64,000 nt of DNA from Bromus sterilis (lineage: Eukaryota > Streptophyta > Magnoliopsida > Poales > Poaceae): the NCBI GenBank assembly GCA_950022295.1, contig OX465598.1, forward strand, positions 176,470,001-176,534,000, in the 5' to 3' direction. Of this stretch, positions 13,001-22,034 are shown in pieces. Each line of letters starts with the position of its first letter. Positions within the stretch are counted from its first letter, which is position 1. The notes under the pieces were generated by a model. The model searched no databases and was not told where the DNA came from. It saw only the letters and a list, made by a program, of their open reading frames with translations. Both the position numbers and the translations under genes were made by a program.

Positions 13001-14309
13001 TGAGTGTACTCTAATATCCCATGCCTCAAAAGATTAGTGATCCATCTAGTAGCTAGAGTTCTCAACTAGTTTTTGTAGGTTTTGAAAATAAACACAGATT
13101 TCCCAAAATATGACACCTATAAATAATAGGCTAGAGCTCTTGACACCAAAAGTTCAAACATTACTCACAACAATACCTCAAAACTATTGCAAGTTACTAC
13201 TATAATTGAATAGCAACCTCAATTTCCTACTTCAAGACAAGACACAACTCAGTGTAACAACCAAATCTCTCAACAAGATAAACATGAAAACTAAAGAGAG
13301 TTCTAGCAACAAACTAAACTAAACTAAATCTAAAGCTCTCGAAAAAGATAAACATGAAAACTAAGAGCTGAACATGGCAGTAGCTACGAAAAGATAAAGA
13401 ACACACAACAGATAAAAGATAAGCATGAAAAATCCTATGATGTGTTCTAGATTGAAGTGGAGCGTGTTTCTCTCCCACACAAAGTAAGCTGGGTTCTAAC
13501 TTGTTATGAACAACAAGCAAAGATAAAGAAAACTAAAAAGGAAACCTAAGAGCGAGACGCTCCAAGCATAGCACATAACGCATGAAGTGATAAAATATAG
13601 TGAGATGAAGGACGAACTGATGATTGTCGATGGAGAAGGGGATGCACGGGGGCATCCCCAAGCTTAGACGCTTGAGTCTCCTTGAATATTTATTGGGGAT
13701 GCATGGGGGCATCCCCAAGCTTGAGCGTTTGACACTCCCAGATCTTGTTTCATCATCTTTCCTCGCACACTTGAAAACCCCCTTCATACATAACTCATCA
13801 TAAGCTAATTAGAGAGGTTAGTACCCTTAATAAAATAATTTTCCTCCACTGGAAATAAAGATATTCTTGAAGAGCTGTTTCTCAATATTGCCAAAAAGTT
13901 TTTGCAAAGAAAAAGCAAGCTTAAGGTTTGCAAAAGTGAAGAAAGGCAAAACGTAGCAGAATCTGTGAAAAATAGAACAACAGGTAGTAAATACTTTTTT
14001 CGGTGTACTTCTACAACTCAAATAAAAAAACTTAGAACATATGAAAGTTTCACAATTGAATAGAGCATGTTGTGTAAAAAAATTCAGCTCAGAAAGATGA
14101 ACTGGTGATTTTTTTTTCCGTCAAGCAGACATAATCTGTTTTCTGCACAACATGTCACAACTTTTGCTTCCCTTATCATAAGAGGCTAGAACTTGGCACA
14201 AAGGTTGAAAATAAAGATACAATGATGTTGCTACAGTAGTAACAATCATCAAGACCACTAAAAACAGAAGTAAAAACATCTTGGGTTGCCTCCCAACAAG
14301 CGCTTTCTT
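13001..14309 (-). other. Gypsy-1 non-coding interior after the ORF
   Basis: AT-rich sequence with no supported gene. At 13640-13722 the motif GGGGGCATCCCCAAGCTT occurs twice, a duplication of polypurine-tract-like sequence. At about 14280-14325 the minus strand reads AAAGCGCTTGTTGGGAGGC, the conserved element that follows the gag/protease region in this type of gypsy. Confidence 0.5.
13640..13722 (-). repeat. Duplicated polypurine-tract-like motif
   Basis: Two copies of GGGGATGCaCGGGGGCATCCCCAAGCTT-like sequence (each given here only by its core GGGGGCATCCCCAAGCTT) lie about 55 bases apart. On the minus strand each reads AAGCTTGGGGATG, the same as the functional tract at 10987-10975. Confidence 0.65.
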
Positions 14310-15179
14310 TTACGCCTTTAAGCTAGGCATAAAGCAAAAAGAAGAATCAAAGGTCCCCGAGATCATCGGAGTCATAAAAACATTCAAATTAATTTTCAAC
14401 AAGCTCATTCTTATTTTTCCTAGGGAAGAGGTACTTACCTTTCGCTTTTCCATGTAAGGGTATGTTGCCTTACCAATATCTATGAAGCCTTTCATAGCTT
14501 GGTGTAAGTCCCTTCCAAACACGATGTTACTTTGGATTGGCTCCATGACGAAGAAATCCATCATTGCAACCTTATTAAGGAATGCAACTTGGAATCCTTT
14601 TACCTTTACCTTAATCTCTGAAATATCTCCATTAGCATGTTCATGATAAGATGACATTTTATCCATGTCTAGTTTCAAAGAATCATAAACTATTTTTGGC
14701 ATTGTAGAAATCATGGATCCAATATCACAAAAAGCAAGGAAGTCTTGGTTAGAGATGCTAATCCTAACAAAAGGCTCCCAATCATCGTCTATCTCCAACA
14801 TTTCTTTCTTGTTGGACTTAAGTTCTTTTCTCAAGTCTAGATCATCCATCCTCTTTTCAATAGTGGCAAGTCTATCTATAACAGTATCAAAACTACGATC
14901 ATAAACAAAATAACTAGATAGACCATGCAAAATATCAAGAGCTCTAGCTTCATCACACTCTAAAAAGTCTCCTTCAGCTATAATACCAAGTGAGTGTTTA
15001 CACCACTTAAAAAGACCATGGTAAAAATTTCTATGCACAATTTTTATAGGTATCCAAGGAATAATTCTCTTATGTGCCTCAGAAATTCTGTCCCATGACT
15101 TCTTCATATTTTCTCCATCCCTTTGATGGAAATCTAGAACTTCCGATTCCCTGAAAGCATCAGGTCCTAACATGTTCAT
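14310..15179 (-). CDS. Gag/protease-like protein of gypsy-1
   Basis: This is a 289-residue open frame, the only long one in gypsy-1. The N-terminal part resembles the C-terminal portion of gypsy gag (residues about 20-100, with the WCKHSLGIIAEGDFL stretch followed by LHGLSSY). A predicted helical segment follows (ATIEKRMDDLDLRKEL). At residues 145-165 is a retropepsin-like motif, FCDIGSMISTMPK, where the family usually has D-[LIT]-G-[AS]-S-V-N-[VI]-M-P; the aspartate (about residue 152) and glycine are kept. A later FGRDLH resembles the second protease region. It starts 150 bases after the primer-binding site. No zinc knuckle, RT or integrase follows. It could help pack RNA, or be a remnant that happens to be open. 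Confidence 0.6.
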   Translation of the reverse strand: MNMLGPDAFRESEVLDFHQRDGENMKKSWDRISEAHKRIIPWIPIKIVHRNFYHGLFKWCKHSLGIIAEGDFLECDEARALDILHGLSSYFVYDRSFDTVIDRLATIEKRMDDLDLRKELKSNKKEMLEIDDDWEPFVRISISNQDFLAFCDIGSMISTMPKIVYDSLKLDMDKMSSYHEHANGDISEIKVKVKGFQVAFLNKVAMMDFFVMEPIQSNIVFGRDLHQAMKGFIDIGKATYPYMEKRKVSTSSLGKIRMSLLKINLNVFMTPMISGTFDSSFCFMPSLKA

Positions 15180-15330
15180 CTAAACAAGAAGGACTACTAA
15201 AAGCAAGGTAAATAATTTTTTTGTGATTTTTGATATAGGACACTAAGATAAAAACTGAAAAGTGAACTAACAGGACTAAAAAGCAAAGGTAAGAGATAGT
15301 GCGCAACTCCCCTATCGTGGCACTCGGAGT

Positions 15331-15347
15331 CCCCGACAAGGACGCCA
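15331..15347 (-). other. Gypsy-1 primer-binding site, tRNA-Asp-like
   Basis: On the minus strand TGGCGTCCTTGTCGGGG begins six bases after the 5' LTR end. It resembles the TGGCGCCGTTGCCGGGG site seen in many gypsy elements, with substitutions. Confidence 0.7.
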
Positions 15348-15353
15348 GAAATT

Positions 15354-17028
15354 TGCTTGATGAGGTGGAAGTGATAATGGCTTCTCTCCCTTCATTGGTT
15401 ACCCCAAGTGGAAGGTGAGATGTATGATAGCAGCAAATTTCCCTCAGTGAAGATACCGAGGTTTATGTCTCCAGTAGGACTCCGATAGTGATAAGTAGGT
15501 GGTTCGACAAGTGATGCGCCGTCTGAAAAGAATCACTTGCTTCTCCTGGACCTGCACACGACATAATTAACTTTGCTCCCACCGAAGTTCAGAGAGGTTG
15601 CCAATCTCTCCGGCCTTGTTTTTTACAAAGGATCAAACGCAAGGGATAATGATAATGGTGATAGCAGCTAGAAAGTAAAAGCATAAAATAAATTGAGCGT
15701 GTAAACAGTGATGAGAATATGGACCGGGGTCCCGTGATATTCACTAGTGATGTCTCTCTCCCAAAAGACGGTAAAACTGCTATGCGAGGTAAACAATTCA
15801 CAGCTTGGCAATTGACAGGATTAAAAATGAACCGCAATGCTAACTATGCTACAAAGAAAGGACAAGGCTCAAAATCATGGGCGGTACGCCAAAATAAGTA
15901 GACCGAAATCCAACTACATCTACTACTAATCATCCACCTTGAGATATCTATCCAAAACATCTCGCTGGTATTAAGTTGCAAGCCCCACCCAAAGTGTAAA
16001 CCCAAAGCAACAGACAACTGCATTAAAAGAACTTTGTGTAAAGTAAACAATCCTTGCAACCGCGGTTCCAAGCACCGTTGTTTTCCCCCTTATGGAAAAA
16101 ACACATCCCCTAGACTCATATTTCTGTCACTCAAGCTAGTCATCAGGGGGCATGAACCCACAATCGAGCATAACGTTCCCTCTTGGAATCACTACCTACT
16201 ACTTGGCCAAGGCAATAAACAGCAACGGACAACATGCAAGAATTACTCAACAACATAAATATAAAAGATGAGAACCAAATATATTACTCAATCACAAACT
16301 GAACATAGTATCATAATCCATAAGATCCATCAAAATCAGCATAGAAACAACAGAAAATTACATATGTGCCTCGATCATGTAGGGCAGCTCACGAGGTCTA
16401 ATCCATGAAGAACAAAGAGGGGAGGAAAACATCACATAGCTACTGATCACGGATGGATGGTCCAAGGTAGAGTACTCACGGATCATGCGGGAAGCGTCCA
16501 TGGTGGAGGAGAGGCTCCCGGAGGTCAATCCTCCCTCCGGCAGGGTGCCGGGAAGAGGTATGTTGGCGCTCCCGATCTTGGAAGAGCGGCGGCGGCGAAA
16601 CAGAGGCGAGATCGCGAAAAAGGGTTCTGTCTTCGGAAGAATCCCGTCACGGGGAATAAATAGACGAAGGGGGCAGACAGGGGGGCACCAGGTGTCCAGG
16701 CACCCCCCTGGTGCGACCAAGCCCTAGGCCGCGCCACCAGGGCGCCTGGACCTCTGGTGGTGGCCCTCTGGCCCCACCCAGGTCATTCCGGAAGGTTCTT
16801 CTGCGCTGATTTTTTATCTGATTTTCCTGAATTTTTGGAGCACTTTTAATATGGGGGAAACCTGAAATAGAAAAACAGCAGAAAACAGGAACTGCCATTG
16901 TGGTGCACTGAGTTAATAAGTTAGTCCAAATATGATGATTTTTTTTGAAAGTGTATCTAGAGCATAGCAATATCACTCAAAATATGCATGGAGCAAGCAG
17001 AACTTATAGATGCGTTTGGGACGTATCA
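15354..17028 (-). repeat. Gypsy-1 5' LTR
   Basis: About 1675 bases on the minus strand, starting TGATACGTCCCAAACGC at 17028 and ending near GCA at 15354. It aligns with 9960-10973 over its first 1018 bases. It shares its start with the partial LTR at 63189-64000 and the 24-base stub at 19450. Confidence 0.87.
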
Positions 17029-17505
17029 ATCGTGCAGGCTATTGTACCAATGTTGCTGCAACCGAACAAGTGTAAGGATTAATTCCACTAGGGGAAATAT
17101 TCCACATGGGAGTTACGGGGGCATGAGATGTTCACCAAAATCTCTCGTGGATTAGATACTCTAGTGGATTAAATCCTCATGCGCTGAACATAGCTTGAAC
17201 GGTCTACTTGTTTTGGTGTAATGCCCATACGATTGAGCCTCTATCTTTACTGTAGCATAATTAGCATTGTGGTGCGTTTATAATTTTGTCAATTCCCGAA
17301 TGTAATTTGTTCAGCCAGCATAGTTGTTTATCGTATTTTGGGAGAGAGATATCACTAGTGAAAGTCATGGTACCCCGGTCCATATTTCCACCATAGTTTA
17401 CACCGTTCACCTTTACTACTTTTATTTCCTTTCCGTTGCAATTATTATTATTCCCCCTTGTGTTTTATCCTTTTAAACAACAAGGATGGAGAGATTGACA
17501 ATCTG
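17029..17505 (+). repeat. Fragment of a related gypsy LTR, opposite orientation
   Basis: Plus-strand sequence around 17255-17500 matches the minus strand of the gypsy-1 5' LTR: GTAGCATA-TTAGCATTG, then GGGAGAGAGATATCACTAGTG, ACCCCGGTCCATAT, and a final GGAGAGATTG. It is therefore the 3' part of a diverged member of the same family in plus orientation. Gypsy-1 abuts it directly, which suggests gypsy-1 inserted into this older LTR. Confidence 0.7.
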
Positions 17506-18354
17506 ATATGGGGTGGCCCAATCTTCTCAGTAAGCATACGGTGAATATGAGGGCAATGATAGATAACTTGTATGTAGACGATGAAATCTCCTCGCTAGAT
17601 CCCAGTTGCCAATGCGATAACTCTCTACCCTTCGGATATTCACAACTTCACACACTTGCGCAACGTAGCCGTCGACCACGAGACGGTAATTTGCAATCTA
17701 CTAATTCCCAATTGAATAATAGATCACACAGACCATGCAGTAGTTGAACTCAAGATCGATACGAATTGGAGGTTATGATTCAAGATGAACGCCTGTAGCT
17801 ATTCTCCAGAACTATGGCCTTATCTTATACGTGGTCTAACCCTAAAACTCGTTGGGAGCTGGATATTTATAATCTAGGGGATCTAAACTCGGATACAAGG
17901 GCCGAAGCCCGTCAGATCTGCGCCCAGGCAGTTCGAACGTCCGATGGGTTTCGGACGTCCGACGTGTCGGACATCCGAATCATGTCGGAAGTCCGTCTCT
18001 GGCGATGTCGGTTCTGTACTCGGGGGTTGTCTTGGGGGCCTTCATGTCGGACGTCCGTCAGATGTCGGAAGTCCAATGTGTCGGACTTTCGATTCCCGTC
18101 GGAAGTCCGTCATGGAGAGCAGGCCTTCTGTAACATGAGGTCCTTGAGGCTTCGTAGGTCTGCGCCTCCGATGTCGAACATCCGAAATGGGTCAGACGTC
18201 CGAAAGTTGGAGATTTTCCCATCTTCTCCTCCTTTTAGATCCTCGTCTTCATGATAATACCTGATTATGAAAACATACAAAGATTTAGACAGTATATAAT
18301 TCTCATTATATGAAACATCAGAATCTATTAATAGTGATTTCACCTATTGTTCTA
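17506..18354 (-). repeat. Probable 3' LTR and 3' region of a decayed chromovirus
   Basis: It lies directly downstream (minus strand) of the integrase remnants at 18355-19449. On the minus strand it contains a purine-rich tract near 18240-18215, an array of about ten CGGACGTCCG-like palindromes (17935-18200) and a TATA-like TATAAATATCC at about 17872-17862 followed by leader-like sequence, the order expected for an LTR. I could not set its exact ends or find the 5' partner. Confidence 0.5.
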
Positions 18355-19449
18355 TCAGCTTTGCACGAGCTCTTGTAATAGGTCCAATTCTGATTTCATC
18401 ACCTTCTTCTTTGTAGCATCATCTTGTACTTCATGACGAACTGGAGATGTGGAATTAGTAGGGATGTCCTCATAATATCCTCCCCCTTCAAAAGGCGTCG
18501 ACCTCGACGCTCCAAGGTCATCTCCCATGTATGGTGAAAAATCAGCAACGTTAAAGCTATTGCAAGCACCACCAAACTCAGCAATAGGAATATCAATCAA
18601 GTAGGCATTGTCATTGATCTTGGCTAACACCTTGTAAGGACCAGCACCACGCGGCTTCAACCTAGAATTCCACAACTCTGGAACCTTTCCTTGCGCAAAT
18701 GCACCCAAACCATATCTCCACGCTGAAATAGAACTTGCTTCTGTGAATGGTTCCTTGCAGCAGCAACGTTCTTGCCTTGTTTCTCAATAGCCTCTCGTGT
18801 GCTCTCATGAATCTGCTTCATATAATCTTCTCTTTTTGATGCCTCCATATTGACTCTCTCATGCAATGGAAGAGGCAGCAAATCAAGTGGCATGATTGGC
18901 TTGAAACCATACAACACCTCAAAAGGACAAAGCTGGGTAGTAGTGTGCACCGCTCTGGTATAAGCAAACTCAACATGTGGGAAACACTCCTCCCATTCAC
19001 GCCTATTTTTCTTGATCATAGCTCACAACAATTGTGACAATGTTCTATTCACCACCTCCGTTTGACCATCAGTTTGGGGATGACATGTAGTGCTGAACAT
19101 CAACTTTGTCCCCAACTTTCCCCAAGTGTCTTCTAGAAGTAGGTCACAAACTTCACATCTCGGTCGGAAATAATTGTCTTGGGAACTCCATGCAAGCGTA
19201 CAATCTCCCTGAAAAAACAGATTAGCAACATGCGACGCATCGCCGCTTTTGTGGCATGCAATAAAATGTGCCATCTTAGAAAATCTATCCACTACCACAA
19301 ATATACTTCATGACCATGTTTAGTACGTGGCAATCCTAACACAAAATCCATACTAATACCTTTCCAAGGTGTGGTAGGAGCAGGTAGTGGAGTATACAAA
19401 CCGTGAGGCTTCAGCTTGGACTTGGATGTGTTGCATACAGTACATCGTC
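18355..19449 (-). pseudogene. Ty3/gypsy integrase remnant (chromovirus-like)
   Basis: Three overlapping minus-strand frames read consecutively. At 19298-19023 is the integrase core end (VVDRFSKMAHF, then HPQTDGQTEVVNRTL with the catalytic glutamate). At 19019-18657 is the core-to-C-terminal part (EWEECFPHVEFAYTRAVH, PFEVLYGFKP). At 18708-18355 is the C-terminal region (GPYKVLAKINDNAYLIDIP, then FNVADFSPYMGD). Just upstream, at about 19365-19345, ISMDFVLGLPRTKHG carries the first catalytic aspartate. Between the first and last blocks frameshifts remove the second aspartate motif. RT and gag are absent: the element is cut off at 19449 where other insertions begin. Confidence 0.8.
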
Positions 19450-19474
19450 TGATACGTCCCAAACGTATCTATAC
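19450..19474 (+). repeat. 24-base stub of a gypsy LTR start
   Basis: TGATACGTCCCAAACGTATC and four more bases are identical to the start of the gypsy LTR at 63189 and close to gypsy-1. Homology ends abruptly at 19474, where the Helitron terminus begins. It is inferred to be the 5' edge of a plus-strand LTR split by the Helitron. Confidence 0.6.
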
Positions 19475-21114
19475 CTAGATCGTTGATGGCGCGCATTGCT
19501 GCGCCCATCTATTTTGGCTCTAAGTTTCTAGATACATAAAACAACTTATATAAATTTGTTTAGTATATGAATTGTCTTGCTTGATTTTGCAATTTAAGTG
19601 ATATGCTTCCATATATATACACTCCCATCATAAAGTTTACTGAAATATAGGTAGATCAAACAGAATCAGAATTCAAAAATAAGGTCGTATAACATTTTTT
19701 TTTCATAATTTCTTAGCATAAATCAGCAAGAAAAATTGAAAAAATGGTGCATTGAAGTTGTACATCTCGTTCCATGAAGGTTCCTGCAAGATGATATGTT
19801 AGTTAGTTCTAAAAGGAATTGCTTAATGAATGAAAGTTTATCCAACAAACATTAAAAGAAGGTGATATGATCGACCTTATTAGAGAGCGTCTCTTATACA
19901 AAGATATGGGACTGACCTTCAAACTGGTAAGCAATTTAAGAAGAAGAGCAGCATTGCTCTCTTTCTCTCCCACACTCTCTCAAAGACAAACGTCCCCTCT
20001 GGAAATTCTCTTCGAACAAGACAAGAAGGTAGTGTGGAGAATCAGATGCTAATTACATATGTTGCAGTTAACATTAATAATCAATAAAGGAAAATCTTAT
20101 GTTTCAAAGATAGCAAGTTTATCATAATTTCTATTACATTGGGCACTACGGATACAATCATTCTTTTCATCAAGTTAGTTACATAATATTTGGCGTTGCT
20201 TCAGCTTTAGTTTAATAAATGAATTGTTCTACCAATGCTTCTTCATATATTGCGGGAAGTTTAAATGTGAGTAAAACATCCACATTATAGGATGATGACA
20301 AGATAGCTTATTGCTAGACCAGTTTTCTTGCAATGTTTGAGCTAAAAATCACTTCAGCCTCCGATCTTACATTGAAAAAAGGGAACGGAGAAATTAAAGT
20401 GAGAGGCTACACCCCAAAATAAAGCAAGAGGCTTAAATGCTAGTACAATATACAAGATAGAACATTAAGAAACATGGTTCTTTTACTGAACCTATAGGAA
20501 ATTTTTGAAATTCATATAATTGTTATGTAGAGAAAAAGGCAACAAAATTAATTATAAAGTTAGTAAGAAACATGCTAATTAAGGATTTTTGGTTTAGCTT
20601 CACCTAAGAGCCAAAAGTTCCTCCAGAATTATGCATTGAACTATCTCCGAATATTTATGTGTGAATCAAGCACATAATAACATGTATAATTTTGGTTATA
20701 GAGCTGTACAACCACATATATGAACAAGGATTGGTAGTTTGGCATTAAAAAAGCAACACAAAAATTCTAGTAACCAGAAACATCAAAGAAGCAGTACTGG
20801 CCTTGCAAGGAAATAACAAAGATTTTGTAAAGTGAAAAGACATACACATCCAGGGAACCCAAATGCATTCGTGATAAGGAGGAATAAATTTCCAGCCGCA
20901 AGCCTCCTCTTTCGTCCCGTCTGGTGCTCATCCTCTCATCAGATTGAGTAAGTAAATCCGGGGGGGGGGGGTCCACGAAGGGGAAGAGACACATACCTTT
21001 ACTATTTAGTTCTGAATCATATTCTGTTTGTCTGCATGAATAAAATTATAATAAAACTCGCTACACCGCACACGAGCAGAAAGCAATTAGTTTATTCTGG
21101 AAACAACATGCATT
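19475..21114 (-). mobile_element. Putative Helitron, 3' end and cargo (minus)
   Basis: Read on the minus strand, the sequence ends with a GC-rich hairpin (arms GATGGGCGCA and TGCGCGCCATC, loop GCAA, at 19485-19509), a six-base spacer and CTAG at 19478-19475: the canonical 3' end of a Helitron. It abuts an LTR stub at an A/T-rich point (GTATAG where the intact LTR has TTATAG). The interior is AT-rich with no repeat I recognise and no RepHel helicase, so this would be non-autonomous. It continues at 39860-40508 beyond Copia-2. The 5' TC end is not in view. It could instead be low-copy DNA that happens to end in a hairpin. Confidence 0.5.
19485..19509 (-). terminator. Helitron-type 3' hairpin
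   Basis: GATGGCGCGCATTGCTGCGC followed by CCATC folds into a stem of about ten pairs with one bulge and a short loop. Six bases separate it from CTAG. This palindrome position matches the rolling-circle termination signal of Helitrons. Confidence 0.55.
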
Positions 21115-21119
21115 CTAAG

Positions 21120-22034
21120 TGCTGAAATTTACACTCATTTGTTGAGTGGGCCTTTGGCCCAAAGCACTTTGTAAATTCTGAAATTCTCTTGGCCCATTCA
21201 TGCATAGCAAGTGGTGGGAAGTTTAGTACCACCTCGGTAGTGGAGGGAGAGCCACACCTCTTTATAAGGTGAGCTCCACTAGCACTTGTAAGAGCTTGAG
21301 AAGAGAAGTGATACAAGCGCGCTCCTCCTCCTCGCTTGCCTCGTCACGACGCGCGCGCACGCGCGTCGGTTTTCGGGAATGAGCCGAGCCGAGGAAAAAG
21401 CTATGCGTACGCTTATACTTTTGCAGCTCGGGAAAAATTAATGACGGACGCGTTAATTATGCTTAATTGGTGCGCCTTTTTCGTGGGCTCTACTCCCACG
21501 TCGGCCCGTCCTGCTGCGTCTATATAAACAGCGCAAACCCTACCTTGGCCGCACCGCCATATGGTTCCTCCTCCTCGTTCCAGATCATTACGCCGCCGCT
21601 CAAGTCTTCTCCATCCCTTCTTCCGGCGTGCACCGCAAGAAGGGACAGCAGGCCTCCGAAACTCCGCCTCTCAAGATCCTGTACGGGAGAGGGGCGATCA
21701 GGTTTTTGGGGAGCGCACTCGCGCGACTGCTGACAGCGACGACTACTTCTCCGACGACGACTTCTTCCCGGACGTCGGCAGCCTCTCCATCAACGACATG
21801 GGCGACACCAACACCAACACCAGCGGCTTCACACCCGCTGCACCGTACGTGATCTGTTCTTCTCTGTTTGAGATCATGTCGCAAGTCGTGTTCCTAGTAA
21901 TTTCTTTAGATGTGATCTTGTTGTCTACTGTTTTAGTAGATCGCATGGCTAGTTTGATCTGTTTCATTATTGCCATGGATTGTTTGTCTATTTCGTGGAT
22001 TAAATCATATGCTAAATTGCTAATATATTCAACA
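21120..22034 (+). repeat. Copia-2 5' LTR
   Basis: 915 bases, from TGCTGAAATT to ATTCAACA. Its ends are set by comparison with the 3' LTR and by the CTAAG duplication. It contains the TATA box, an open frame from 21561 and a possible splice donor at 21845. Confidence 0.9.
21521..21528 (+). promoter_or_regulatory. TATA box of Copia-2 LTR
   Basis: TATATAAA lies in the context GTCTATATAAACAGC. The copy in the 3' LTR is at 39357-39364. The expected transcription start is near 21550, only about ten bases before the ATG at 21561. Confidence 0.7.

Larger units (their letters stand above)
9960..17028 (-). mobile_element. Gypsy-1: non-autonomous gypsy element (minus)
   Basis: The element reads on the minus strand: 5' LTR (17028-15354), tRNA-Asp-like primer site, one gag/protease-like ORF, a long non-coding stretch, the purine tract AAGCTTGGGGATGT (10987-10974) and a 3' LTR starting TGATAGGTCCCAAACG at 10973. 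No RT, RNase H or integrase motif is visible in the 4.4-kb interior. The 3' LTR stops matching at 9960, where another LTR has inserted, so its last third lies off the window. The AAGCTTGGGG end and a conserved GCTTGTTGGGAGGCAACCC stretch just after the ORF are typical of abundant Triticeae gypsy families; I do not assign a family name. Confidence 0.85.

Noticed and set aside
20959..20970. A run of ten or more G as a structural or regulatory element
   Set aside because: A lone homopolymer with no neighbouring G tracts; length may also be a sequencing error.
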